A stretch of 64,000 nt of DNA from positions 63,416,216-63,480,215 of the forward strand of contig NC_088171.1 of the NCBI RefSeq assembly GCF_028769735.1. Reading direction: 5' to 3'. Origin of the DNA: Zonotrichia leucophrys gambelii (taxonomy: Eukaryota > Chordata > Aves > Passeriformes > Passerellidae). Positions 1-10,900 of the stretch are shown here, in pieces. The position numbers and the translations under genes are program-made. The notes under the pieces are model-generated. The model made no database searches. It had not been told where the DNA came from and worked only from the letters and a program-made list of their open reading frames with translations. Each line of letters opens with the position of its first letter. The first letter of the stretch is position 1.

Positions 1-1440
1 AAAAGGAATGAACATATTAATGGCATTCAACCACAGCAGTGTTTATACTATAAGGGCCCTTGTTTCCAAGTCACCATTTCTAACTCCTTTGGAATGCCTC
101 TGCCCAGGGCAGTTGAATGAAAGTATTTGTAAGAATGTTCTAAAAAAATGAAGATCCAAAATGTACCAGAGGACAAAGCAATGTAGCAGCATACTCCAGC
201 ATCCCTCTCTGGATGTCAGTGACAAGGAATAAGAGAGAAACCAAAGACTCACCATGGGATCAGAGCAAGTCCAGACCAGTGGTGCTGGGTGACATAAAAG
301 GAGATCTGTCAGAGGAGGAGTTTTGCCTGTCCCCTTTGTTTAGGCATTTGAATGGCTCCTCCCTCAGGGATCTGTGCCTGGAGCTGGGTACAGAGCCCAT
401 CAGACCCCTTCTAATGTGAATCAGCAGAGGCTGTTTACAGAATAAGTGGGCAAGGAGTTCTCAGTTTGCTCCACTGACCACTGTGAATCATTTCTGTGCA
501 TAGGCAAGGCAATGTGCATCCAGTGCAATTAGCCCAACATCCCAGACCTTTAGGCCATGACACCTGAACTACAAGATTTCAGGGTAACAAACAGATGCAC
601 TGACAATCTCTTTGGGATCATCACTCAACAGACCTATCTCCAAGTTGATCCCAAGCTGCTGAGGTGGGGAAAGCCTCTGTGAGTGCCAGTCTCATCAGGG
701 AGGGACAGAAATGATCTCACATCCTGAGGCCACATTCACTTTTGCAGTGAGTTTTGAGGAAGATACAGCAGTAGATGACCCCTGATGCTCTGTCAGGCAC
801 ACATCCATGTGGTTTTGTGATACCAAAAAGAACTCCATGGTGATTAGACTGTTGGATGTCATACGTGCTTGCTGGATGATGTGGAAAATTGGGGCAGGCT
901 TTTGGAGGAGGCCTGAGAAAATGCCCAGACACATTGTATGGAGCAAAGGCCTCAAGAAGGAAGGAGACAGTTTTGGGAGCAAAATGGGTGCAGTCAGATG
1001 GTAATTTGGAGGCCAGGAGTTCCATATCAGCTTCATCTGAAATGCCTCCAATACCATCAGCTGAGCTGAACTGGCAGAAACAGAGACAAGCTGTCAATGC
1101 CTGGCTACAAACCAGCTGAAAACAAAGGATTTAAACTTGTTAGAAAAAGGGAAAACTTTCATTATGCATGAGTCAGCTTCAGGTAAACTAAAATAAAACC
1201 AGTGGTGGCACTTAAAAAATATTAGGAGATTTTTTTAGAGTGAAGGAAGGGAGAAGCTGGCAAGTGCTAAAACATGATTCAGGATGGCACATATACAGAG
1301 CAGGGAGTCAGGAAATCTTTATCCTCTGCTGAATAACAATAACTTGGTGAAACTTTAAAAGGGAGAACAAAGAATAACCAAACAAGAAGAATCTCATAGT
1401 ATAGCAAAAGAAAAAGAAAATATGCATTTTTTAATGAAAG
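1..1440. other. Intergenic, no recognised feature
   Basis: This is unique-looking sequence upstream of CD83. It contains a 126-codon minus-strand open frame at 717-1097 with no recognisable domain, which I treat as chance. No repeat family was recognised. Confidence 0.6.
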
Positions 1441-2590
1441 CTAGAGGTCTAACAAACAAGATTACTTTAAACAGAAACTTGATGAGAAGAATGCAATTGA
1501 TCAGATGCTTTAGAATTGGGGTACAAAGCATAAATATAGAGACAGAGGAGGCAGAAGCAGTAGAGAAGTGTTAACATATATTAGAGAAACCTTTGTGCCA
1601 AATCAAAGTAACATGCTAATTTTGTTTACAAGCAGCTCAAAACCTAAATAGCCTGACATTTTTGGCCCAAGTCAGAAATATGCCATATCATATTAGCATT
1701 AAATCAAATGTCTGTATCTATTACATGCTGAGGGAGATCGGAGTTGCTGACAAAGCAAGAAATGCAACAATAGCAGCAGGTATCAATTTCCTACTTGTAT
1801 ATTGGATAAATGTCACACAGGGGATTGATGCTGCATAAAATGAAAATATTGTTTCTGCATTAAAGGGCATACAAAATAAGGAACTTTTATATTAGCCCAG
1901 AGCAACATGCAGAACCTGGTTCAAAATGCCCCTGCTCAACATACTTAGGGAACAAAACCAAAAAAAAAAAACCAACAGCCCAGACTGCAATAGAATTATG
2001 TAAGAACAAGGAACTTGGTTAAAAAATAAGCTAAAATGGATGCCTAAAGGCTAAAAAGTTTGCCTGGTGGCTATTTAGACAGAGTGTGTAGGAATACACT
2101 TTTTCTCTCCTCTGTGTATGGACAAAGACTTTGGAAAAGAAAAGCTGACACAGTTAACAGCAGGATAAAGGAATTTATTAGAAGCAGAAGACTTTCTTCA
2201 CAAAATAGAATTTGTGTCCAAGAACAGAAAATAGAAAGGATCATAAGCTCTGGCAAGTTAAATGAAAACCCCAACAAGGTCATCCATACAGAAATGCAGC
2301 AACAATTTCTGAAGATATAAACGTCCATCAGTAAGGAGTCTGAAAGAAAATAAGGTATCATGGGACAACAGAATAAGCCTTCATATGAATAAACTATTAA
2401 AAAAGGAGGGTAAATGGCCATCATCCACATTTGAAGGAGGTCTCTAGTGATGCTTGAGGGGGTTTTGTTCTTGGGCTCCTGCTGTTTAACCTATTTATAA
2501 ATGAACTGGAAAAGAGGGCATATGGTGAGAAGACAATTTGGCGAAGGCACAAAGTTATCACACATAGTAGGGGCGAGTTGCCTTAACTCA
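1440..2590 (+). mobile_element. Ancient CR1/L3-like LINE fragment
   Basis: Broken frames on the + strand retain the order of a CR1-type ORF2. Around 1540-1600 there is an endonuclease-like RGGRSSREVLTYIRE. Around 1776-1820 a decayed GxNFPDxxW-like stretch (INFLLVYWINVTQG) appears. At 2464-2515 the reverse transcriptase motif region reads LGLLLFNLFINELEK, close to the VLGPVLFNIFINDL of CR1. Stops and frameshifts are everywhere, so it is long dead. The 86-codon frame at 2060-2320 lies between the endonuclease and RT parts. The boundaries are approximate. Confidence 0.55.
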
Positions 2591-5500
2591 TTTCAGGCTA
2601 GACGAGAATTCTGTTGAGGTGTCAGCCCATGTCTGCACTCATCTCATGCTCTTTGAAAGGCCTGGAGAAAGCCCAATGACCATGAGAGACAGCAAAGGAG
2701 GGAAGAAAGGCAGATCAATATCAAAAGGTCAGGAATGTACAGATAGGGAACCAGATGAGGAGCCGGCAGACAGTTGTCACTGATGCTGTGCTGGCAGACT
2801 TCAGAGGAAAAGGGAATGGATATAGGCACCATGGTCACCAGCACTCTTCATGAGGCTTCCTCTTTCTTCTGCTGGGGATGGTGGGGGAAGCTGATCAGGA
2901 AATCCCATGACTCAGTGGGACCACAGATGGGGAAGGTATAAAAAAAACCCAAACAAGAAGTCTGGAAGACGCCAGGAGAAGGGCCACAGATTGGCACAGT
3001 TGGTGTGTGTACGTGGTTGGGTCCCTGGATGGCACACAATGACCAGGGCACCCTGTGAGGCTCGCTGTCAGCACAGGCTGCTCCCAGGAGTAGCTCCTGA
3101 CTTGCATTCCCTGTGGGCCATGGAATCAGCTAGGAGTACAAGGTGATCTACTGGGATCCCTAGGTTCTTCCAGGGTAAGAGGTCCCATAGAATGTGTCTA
3201 GGGAAGTTGTACAGGCAAGAGAATAGAGAGAGGGGCTCCAGGAGGAGTAAACATTTCCGCAGCATGATTTGGGGGCAGACATGCTGGACTTTAGACCTCT
3301 AGTAAAACAATGCCCAGCTCGGTGTAGCAAGGAGATGCAGGATCCAAGGACTTCTACAATGCAGGGACTATATGGAGACTACTATTGCAAAACTGAGTAG
3401 AAATGTCAGGAACAATAATCTGCTCTTTACCTTCTGGAGAAGCAGCAGGGATGACCCCACATGAAGGGCAAGCAATGTAGAGTCCATTGAAATCTGCAAA
3501 GATTTCTCTCCAAGATGTCCCCAGGCCTGGTGAGACAAGCACCATCTACCAAACTGATGAAAAAAGAGGATTCAGGGCCCTGTTCAAAAAGAGATTTCAA
3601 TGTGTATCTCAGTGGATACTGAAGTTTGAGTACAGCACCTTGGGCCGCTTGGCTACCTGACAGCTCACTGCCTGCTGCTGCAAACAGCAAAGATGCTGGA
3701 CTAGGTGCAGCTTCAGTACAGCCTTATCCTCATTCTTACAGTCTTGTGTATAGACTTGTGATAATCTCTTGCTCCCTTCTTGCCTAAAGGCAACTCCTAA
3801 ACTCCCAGGTCAACACTATCTAAAGAGGTTTCTGATTTTGGATGCCTCCATTTTGGATCTGTTCTTTCGGTCACACTTCAATTTCCACTTGAGTATGCTT
3901 AATTCCTACTTTGACAAACAGGGCTGGCACATCTCAAATGGCTCACTCCAATGTCCAGGCATTTCAGAGGACTGCCTGTTTGTGTATAATTAATTGGGTG
4001 TTATTTATTGAGCTGGCAGCAGCAGACAGTCTGTAGTACAAAGCCCTGTGCTCCCCACCAGGTCACAGCTCCAGTGTTTTGGTTTCTCAGTATTGCTGGA
4101 TCATTACTGTTTAAATAGCAAAGGCAGTCCCTGACCCAACGTCTGCCATAAAGGGGCAGAGAACAGAACTTTTCCTTAAACTTTCCTGACTCCAGTTTGT
4201 GAGTAATCTACATACCTTTCATTAGCAGCAGCCTGGGAAGTCTCAGTTGCTTTTACTTGCTGGTGTGGGCAGCATCAAGATCAAGGCATGACAGGAAAAT
4301 AAATGCTGTGGCTGCAGCTCTGCTGGCCCCCTAAAAATACAGGACTGCTCTGCTTTTGTGGCTGTGGATTCTTCTGTCACTGTTCCTTAGCTGACATTGC
4401 AATGTTACACACAGTATATTATTTTGAAAACAGCTGTCTGCTAAAATGTATAGCAAAAGGCTTCCAGTTTTGTTAGCTGAACTGAAGCAGACAATTTTTA
4501 TTGCTGCACAGGAGATTAATAATAATAAATAAAAAACCCCCTTCACCAGAGACTTTACAACAGACATGAAGCACATGGATGGACCTTATTCACAGCAGGA
4601 GCTTAAATGAGGTGGAAAAAATGATATTTGATAATCATATCCCAAATACAGAAAAATCTGTGCCTTGAGAAAAATTAAATGCTGTTTTGACACCTTTGTC
4701 TTAACCTTTAAGCCTTCATTTAGAGAGCTCTGTATTCCTTGTAGAGACCTAAGGTTCTGGGTTTTCTTAAATGCTGTGCTTCCTGATAAAGCACCCTGGA
4801 GAAAACACATGAAATAAGCATTCTTGTATATTTTGCAGCCTGGAGTGAGAATATTTTGCACACACTGGAGTGAGAAATCAGGAAAACTCCACTACACTAG
4901 GGATGAGGGATGTAGTACCTACCTGGTTTGAGGAAACAGGATATGATTCCAAGCATTTCCAAGGCTCTATCAACACTGAAAAAAATATACAGTCTTGACT
5001 TTTTAACCTTATCCTATGAATCCATCCCCCATCCTTGTGCTTCTAGCCTCATTTCCCACAGAGAATGAAATTTCTGTGATCATGCCATCTGGCTGTCTAT
5101 CAGCCAGCATGTTCTGAACCTGCTTTCTATCAAACTGACAGAGGGATCCAGGCTCAAAGAGAATTAAGTGCCTATGAAATTCACGAAAATCAGCAGCTGG
5201 GTCAAAGATGAGGATCCAAATGAGCGCCCTTGCTAAGGGAAAGGTGGGCAGAAGGCAGCAGTTTTACACACTGCTTGCTAATGTCAGTCATCACGTGTGC
5301 GGCTCTGCACTCAGCAGATGCTGCTCCTTCCTCAGCGAGATCAAGGGCTCAGGGCTGCTGTGGTGAGTGCTGCAGGCCAGGGGAGGAGAGCAAAAGGCAG
5401 CAGGACACACTGCACAAAGGCAGGTCTCACTAGGCCCACAGAAATACACATTTAATGATTAACTTCCATTTATTCACGTAACTGCACAGCTCCTGCAGTT

Positions 5501-7499
5501 GCTGAGGGCCCTCAAAGATGTGGATGTGTTTCTCATGGAGAAGGCTGACAGACAATCACTCCCTCTTCACTCCCACTCCCAGACCGGTGCCACAGAGCTC
5601 CGATCACTTCCACTGCCCAGCAAAACTCAAAGCAGGTTCCAGGGCTCTGGAGACAATAGACTTGATCTTTGAAACCATAGAAAGGATATTAAAAGTTAGG
5701 ATGGAAAGTACAGCCCAGTTCAAAGTTTCCCTAAAGAAAAAAATCCCTGCCAGGGAAAATTTAGAAACCAAATTATTTCTCCTTCCCTAGCAGAGGGAGT
5801 TTCAGCTTTTGTTTTTTATATCTTGCTCCCTTGCTTCACGCAGCGTGCCCTGGAACAGCAGCTGAGCTTGCAAATACTTCTGGAGGAAAAGGGCTGTTTT
5901 GCTTGAAGTCATGCCTGTCCTGGAGGGAAAACCCATGTGTTTTTAAGAGTCCAGTATTTTAACTAAGTGAGGAAGAATGTTGTTCAACATCACCTTGGCA
6001 AGTGTGTGTGTGGCATGTACATTTCCCAGTGCTGCAGCCTGGCCCTTTAGGCTTACCTTCCTTGCACTTCTGTGTGGGCAAACTTGTGACCCCAGGCTCA
6101 GGCTTGCCACAGCCACCCTGGCTGCTGCTGGCCAGGCCACCAGGGGAAGGGCTGGCCCACAGCAGGGGCGGCAGCTCGCTGTGGTTTGCTCATGGGGTTT
6201 CCTCATGGTGAAAAGGGAGACAGAGAAAGGTTGTGCCTCTTGATGGGTTTATGAAGGGTAAACACGTAGCTCTGCAGGACTCACAGAAAGAGGCCCTTGG
6301 GTGAAAGCTGAGTGCCCTTCTTGGAGATGGGCTTGATGTGTGACTGACTTGTGGGGGCAGAAAAGTCATCATTTTAGTGAAGAACAGATGTGAAATATAT
6401 TAACTGGAGCCCTCTTCTCTCTAAGATTTCCTTCAGCAGCCCCCTCCCCTTCTATCTTCTCAAGGACTCTATTATTTCACACAGGAAAAAGTGATTTTCT
6501 CTCACTCTCAAGAGATCCTCTGGGTTTTATATTTCACTTGTACTTTCTCAGTAATTGATTGAGGTCCTGGTCCTTGAAACCAGAAAACTTAAAGAGAAAA
6601 AATAAAGCTTAGAGCCTGTTATATTTACCATTATGGTCAATGAAGATAGAAGCAAAAAGCTTTAAAAATAAGTGGGCTATTTCAACAGTGAAATTGCTGT
6701 TTGACTTTCTTCACAGAACCAGAGTGGAGTTTCCAAAAGTGTTACCCACCCACAGCATTTACTCATCTGAGTAGGACTTTGAGTAGGAATTTAGCATGGT
6801 GAGGACTTGTCAAACTGACTTCTCCTCACAAAGTTTTCTAGAGGTGATTTGGATTTAGGATGCCCACACTGGAGTGGCTTCCAGAACCCTGGTTTTCAAA
6901 AGGGGCTGACCATCCATTCTCCACTCATCAAATCTTAACCCCCCCTCTCCTAAATAGCTTCTCTCCCTCATGATCTCAGTAGCCTAAAGACAACAGCCAC
7001 AAGCGTTTTCCAAAAATAACATGAGCAACTTTCGGTTTCAGGATTTGTAAATGCTTCTGTAATCGACCTTGGACTTCCTCAAGAATTCTCAAGGGGTAAA
7101 CAGCTCTCACAGATCACAGGGAAAGGATTTCCCCTCCCCCTCCAGATATCTAGAGGGGATGTCCAAATGGTTCCTCTTCTGGGAACTGCCCTGACTTTTT
7201 CCAAGATTAAATTTTCCAGCATATAATTTGTAAAGTTATGTCACTGCAGATGCCTTTTTTTTTGTCTTGAAAATGACAAAATATGCCAAGAAGAGATAAC
7301 GTTCTGCCTCATGTGTGCCTACCTGCAGAGTTAAATGTGTAGCTCTACTGAAATAGTTTGTTTGGCTCAGACATGCTGATAATTCCTGTTTTGCCCTTAG
7401 CCCCAAGTCAAAGTGTTTCTGTGGTGCTGTGACCTGAGGTCTTAAATGTGGTTTCAGAAATGTCACATCATGAGGCCAGCCTTTGCAAACAGTTCTAAC
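2591..7499. other. Intergenic upstream of CD83, no recognised gene
   Basis: Mixed AT-rich and moderately GC-rich unique sequence. The open frames seen are short, overlap on both strands and have no domain signal. A block at about 5960-6240 is richer in GC and has open frames on both strands, which is what base composition alone would give. No LINE or LTR was recognised; distal CD83 control elements may lie here. Confidence 0.55.
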
Positions 7500-7780
7500 C
7501 TGTGCTGTTAGAACTGCAGAGAGAAGGTTGAGGGGGGATTTTGAGCTGGTAAGCCCTTTCCCCTGACATTTTGTCACTCAAGAGAGATTCATTGAGTGCT
7601 GGTTTTGATGGCCTTCACACCAACCCACAGCGCCCCTCAGTCAGACCTAACTCTGTTCAGATCAGTACAGAGGGGGAGAAAAAGGGAAGAAAGGGAGATA
7701 AGTTCCTACCACTGCGAGTGCTTGCAGAAATGGGAGTGACCTCACAGATTTAGGGGGAGGAGCCTTGGTTCATACATGCA

Positions 7781-7791
7781 GGGATTTTCCC
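7781..7791 (+). promoter_or_regulatory. NF-kappaB-like site 1
   Basis: GGGATTTTCCC fits the kappaB consensus GGGRNWYYCC with an 11-bp near-palindromic core. It lies 152 bp upstream of the CD83 start codon. The site is seen directly; function is inferred from the known NF-kappaB control of CD83 in mammals. Confidence 0.6.
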
Positions 7792-7818
7792 TATGACGAA
7801 ACCCTCAAGATAAGTCTG

Positions 7819-7829
7819 GGGGATTCCCC
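7819..7829 (+). promoter_or_regulatory. NF-kappaB-like site 2
   Basis: GGGGATTCCCC is a near-perfect palindromic kappaB site, preceded by one more G. It starts 27 bp after the end of site 1 and ends 113 bp before the start codon. Two such sites close together suggest a Rel-responsive promoter. Confidence 0.65.
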
Positions 7830-7942
7830 AGTCTGCCTCCAGAAATATCACTCTAGAAGCAGTCCCAGCTTCACTCTGCTCTCACAGCCCATCCTGCAGA
7901 GAGGCACGCTGCTGCTGCTCTGTCATCTGAAGCATAAAAGCC

Positions 7943-7985
7943 ATGTCTTTGGGAGTCTGTGCTCTGCTCGTCATCCTGTGCAATG
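7943..7985 (+). CDS. CD83: CD83 exon 1 (signal peptide start)
   Basis: It encodes residues 1-14 plus the first base of codon 15 (MSLGVCALLVILCN). The start has G at -3 (gccATGt), a reasonable Kozak context, and the hydrophobic run begins at once, as expected of a signal peptide. The donor GTAAGT at 7986 is close to consensus. Intron 1 is only 115 bp. The frame cannot continue sensibly past the donor, and the phase-1 joint to exon 2 restores VWCLIRGTS, the end of the signal region. Confidence 0.9.
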
Positions 7986-10900
7986 GTAAGTGGGCAGCTC
8001 TGCAATTTTCCTTCTTTCATCTTTGTTTTGTGGGGATATTTTTTGGGAAGGATTGTGTAAGCAATCTTTTTTAAAGGTGATGTGTACCTGTGCTTTGCAG
8101 TTTGGTGCTTGATCCGTGGGACTTCTGTGATGATCCCAGATGTTGCTGTGAGGTGTGCTGAGGACGTGGTGCTGCCCTGTAAAGCTCTTCAGGACTCCTC
8201 AATCTCCTACCAGACAGCGTCTTGGTATAAAGTAAGAAAAAAGTCTAAGTTACTTGTGCAGTCTCCTTTGCTTTCCTAGCTGATACTGGCTTGTCTTGTA
8301 CAAAATGAGTTGTTTTCTGCAGAGGAATCCTCCCATTAGTGCAGCAGAGAGAAGGCAGCACTGCAAATCTTTGAGCTGACCACGGGGAACAGGCCTTTTC
8401 TGTGTCATTGGAGATAGGCTGTTTGAGCGTGATTCCCTGAATTGCTCTTGGCCTGCTTTTCTATCTAATTATTGCTGGCTTCTGTGGACCAAAATTCAGG
8501 TGATGCCCCATGTACAACCTGCCAAATACTACTCCAAAGAGGAGTCTTCCAGGATTTTTTTCAAAGTAAAAAAATGGTATTTAAGCCTCTCAACATCAGT
8601 GATGTTGCTCTTGTTTAATCTCCTCAAAACAGGAGATGATTTTGTTCTTTGAAATACAAAAACTGAAAAAGTACTTGCCAATTCTTTAGGAAGATTTGAC
8701 TAGTGGGGTGGGCATAAGGGCAGAGTGTGAGCAGAAGACAGATGGAGAGCTAGAAATTCTGAGTTTTCTCTTTGCAGTCATGAAGTAAAAATTGCATCTT
8801 GACTGCTCTGATTCAGAGTTTCTGTCTCCAGAGCAGGAGAGCCCTGCTGTGTACAGGAGGGGTTACAAGAATCAATCAGCTAATGGGTAGAAAAGTCCCA
8901 CTCAACATTACCAAGATGAGATTTCTAAGAGAGGTAGAATTGCCCAGTGGTGGAGGAGGTGGCTGTTGACTGTACAGCACTGTAAATCTGCACCTCAGTG
9001 CAGAGCTTCAGCTTATGGTGTGAGCCAAATTAATGGAAGAAAAGGGAAGGTTTTGATCTCCTCCATTCCCCACTCCCAGCCATACACTCCTGCTCCCTAT
9101 CATGGGCCACTCCTGGTGGTTCCATGCTAAGCAGCAGGAGTGTATGGCTGGGAGTGCTGTTACCTGTTAAGTGAACTCTCTATTGATTGTTATAATCAAT
9201 AATTTTGTGGAAAATCAAACTGTGAATAAACATTTTGTGGGTTACAGAGTTGAATTACTTTCCCATGTGATGGTAGAGCAATGGAAGGGAAGAGGAAAAA
9301 ACCTTATTTATGGGTGTTGAAAACCGTTAATTTATCTCTGCCGGAACCTAAAGCCACAGCCTTGGCTTCTCAGCAGTTCGGTCAGATTCAGTTTTAAACT
9401 CATTTCCTACAGTAACCAACAAACAGTGTTTGCCATTAGATACAGCTTCTGAGGTTGAAACTTGCAATGCACCTGACTTTCATTGCGGGTACAACAGTGA
9501 GCATCTGCCTACAGACCAGATGGCAACTGCACCTCACAAGAGCTGTTGTGAACATCTGACTGCCAACCCACCAAGTGCAGCATCTTCTTCAAAACTGTTG
9601 AACAAAGCACAGGTGGTAAACAGAGAAGAGGGAATAATGCTTTCGGTTGAATTTTACTATAGGATTTGGAATATGAGTCAACTTATTCTTTTTATTTTCT
9701 GCCTCAAAAACTGGATAAGGATCTATATTTTCCATCCAGATATGTGCTAATTATTGAAGGCTCCCTTCCTCTGGGAAGAGCAGAGAGCTCATGGAAGGCA
9801 AACCATGCCGTCTGGTGGACCTGGAAGAATTGAGAAGTGGTAGGGGGTCAGGAGGAATAAACAGAGAGGCTGAGTGGACCCCGGAATAGTCTCCCTCATA
9901 GCAGTGTTGGAAGTTAACAAAAACAGGCTGAAGTGTGGGGATACTCCAGAAGCACGTGCTTCTCCAAGTTCAGTGGGAGCTGGGAGGGCCAAGCAGTAAA
10001 CAGCAGCCAAAAGCCATTCCCTGATGAAGAAGTATAAGGAAAGCCTATGAACCCAATTCTGTGTTGCCTCGTAGCTCTTTGCAGTTCCACCTGGACACAA
10101 AATGACTGCACATACACAGGAGGGTGGTATTTGATGATGCCTTTTGTGGGGGCCCTCTCTGGTGCTGCTTCCCCTTGCATCCGTCATGCTGTCACACTCT
10201 AGACTGCCACTGCATGTCCCCTGTCCTGTCCCTATATTCCCTCACTCCCTCCATGGTCTCCTTGCTCTTCCTGCTTCAGCTGCTTGGCTCAGGAAAAAGA
10301 CCAGTTTTCCAGTGTCCAGCATGACAGAGCCTCACACTTATTTTCTCTGCTGACACAAAAAGTAGCAAAAGTCTGGCTATTGTCAGCTCTTGCCACAGTC
10401 CTCAGGGGCTGATGGCACCAGCCATCTGTGGATGGCAGTCCTCTGTCTGCTTGTCCCACGAGAGAGGTGGGAAGTGGGGACAGGCAGGAGGTGACGCCAG
10501 CCCAAGCCACAGTCGCAGCCATATTAGGAGAAGCAGAGCTCCATATCTAAAAAGCCTGACTCTCCATGGGGAAAAGCAATCTAGGCTCAGTGTGTTGTGC
10601 TGAACAAGCAATACCTCTGCTTATGGGGCTGGCTAAATAGGCAGCAGCTTGGAGATCTTTCTCCTCCCCTCTCTACACTTTGGCTCTGTGCTGCTGTCCC
10701 CACTTAACACTGCAAAGGAGGGTGAGGGAATGGTGGAGTATGGCTGGGCTACCCAACACAGGTAATTACTCTGTTATTTAAAAACAACTACTGAAGGATT
10801 AATCAATAAACACCACATACAATCCCAAAGGACTAATTAAAAGGTAATTCCAACAAAGTGTAGGAAATTTCAGGCTGTAAAGTTCAAGCAGCTGTTAGGT

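Larger units (their letters stand above)
7500..7942 (+). promoter_or_regulatory. CD83: CD83 proximal promoter and 5' UTR
   Basis: There is no clear TATA box at a useful distance; the ATAAAA at 7933-7938 lies a few bases before the ATG and is too close. The region holds a TGACCTCA CRE-like element (about 7737), a G-rich Sp1-like stretch (about 7752-7760), two NF-kappaB-like sites (listed separately) and an initiator-like TTCACTCT near 7870. The human CD83 promoter is also TATA-less and driven by NF-kappaB and Sp1. The transcription start was not determined; it most likely lies between 7830 and 7900. Confidence 0.6.

Noticed and set aside
7932..7940. ATAAAAG as a TATA box
   Set aside because: It lies 2-11 bases before the start codon, so transcription from it would begin after the ATG.
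8082..8279. 65-codon frame read as a single-exon gene
   Set aside because: It is CD83 exon 2 with intron sequence on both sides; the splice sites at 8100 and 8232 set the true limits.
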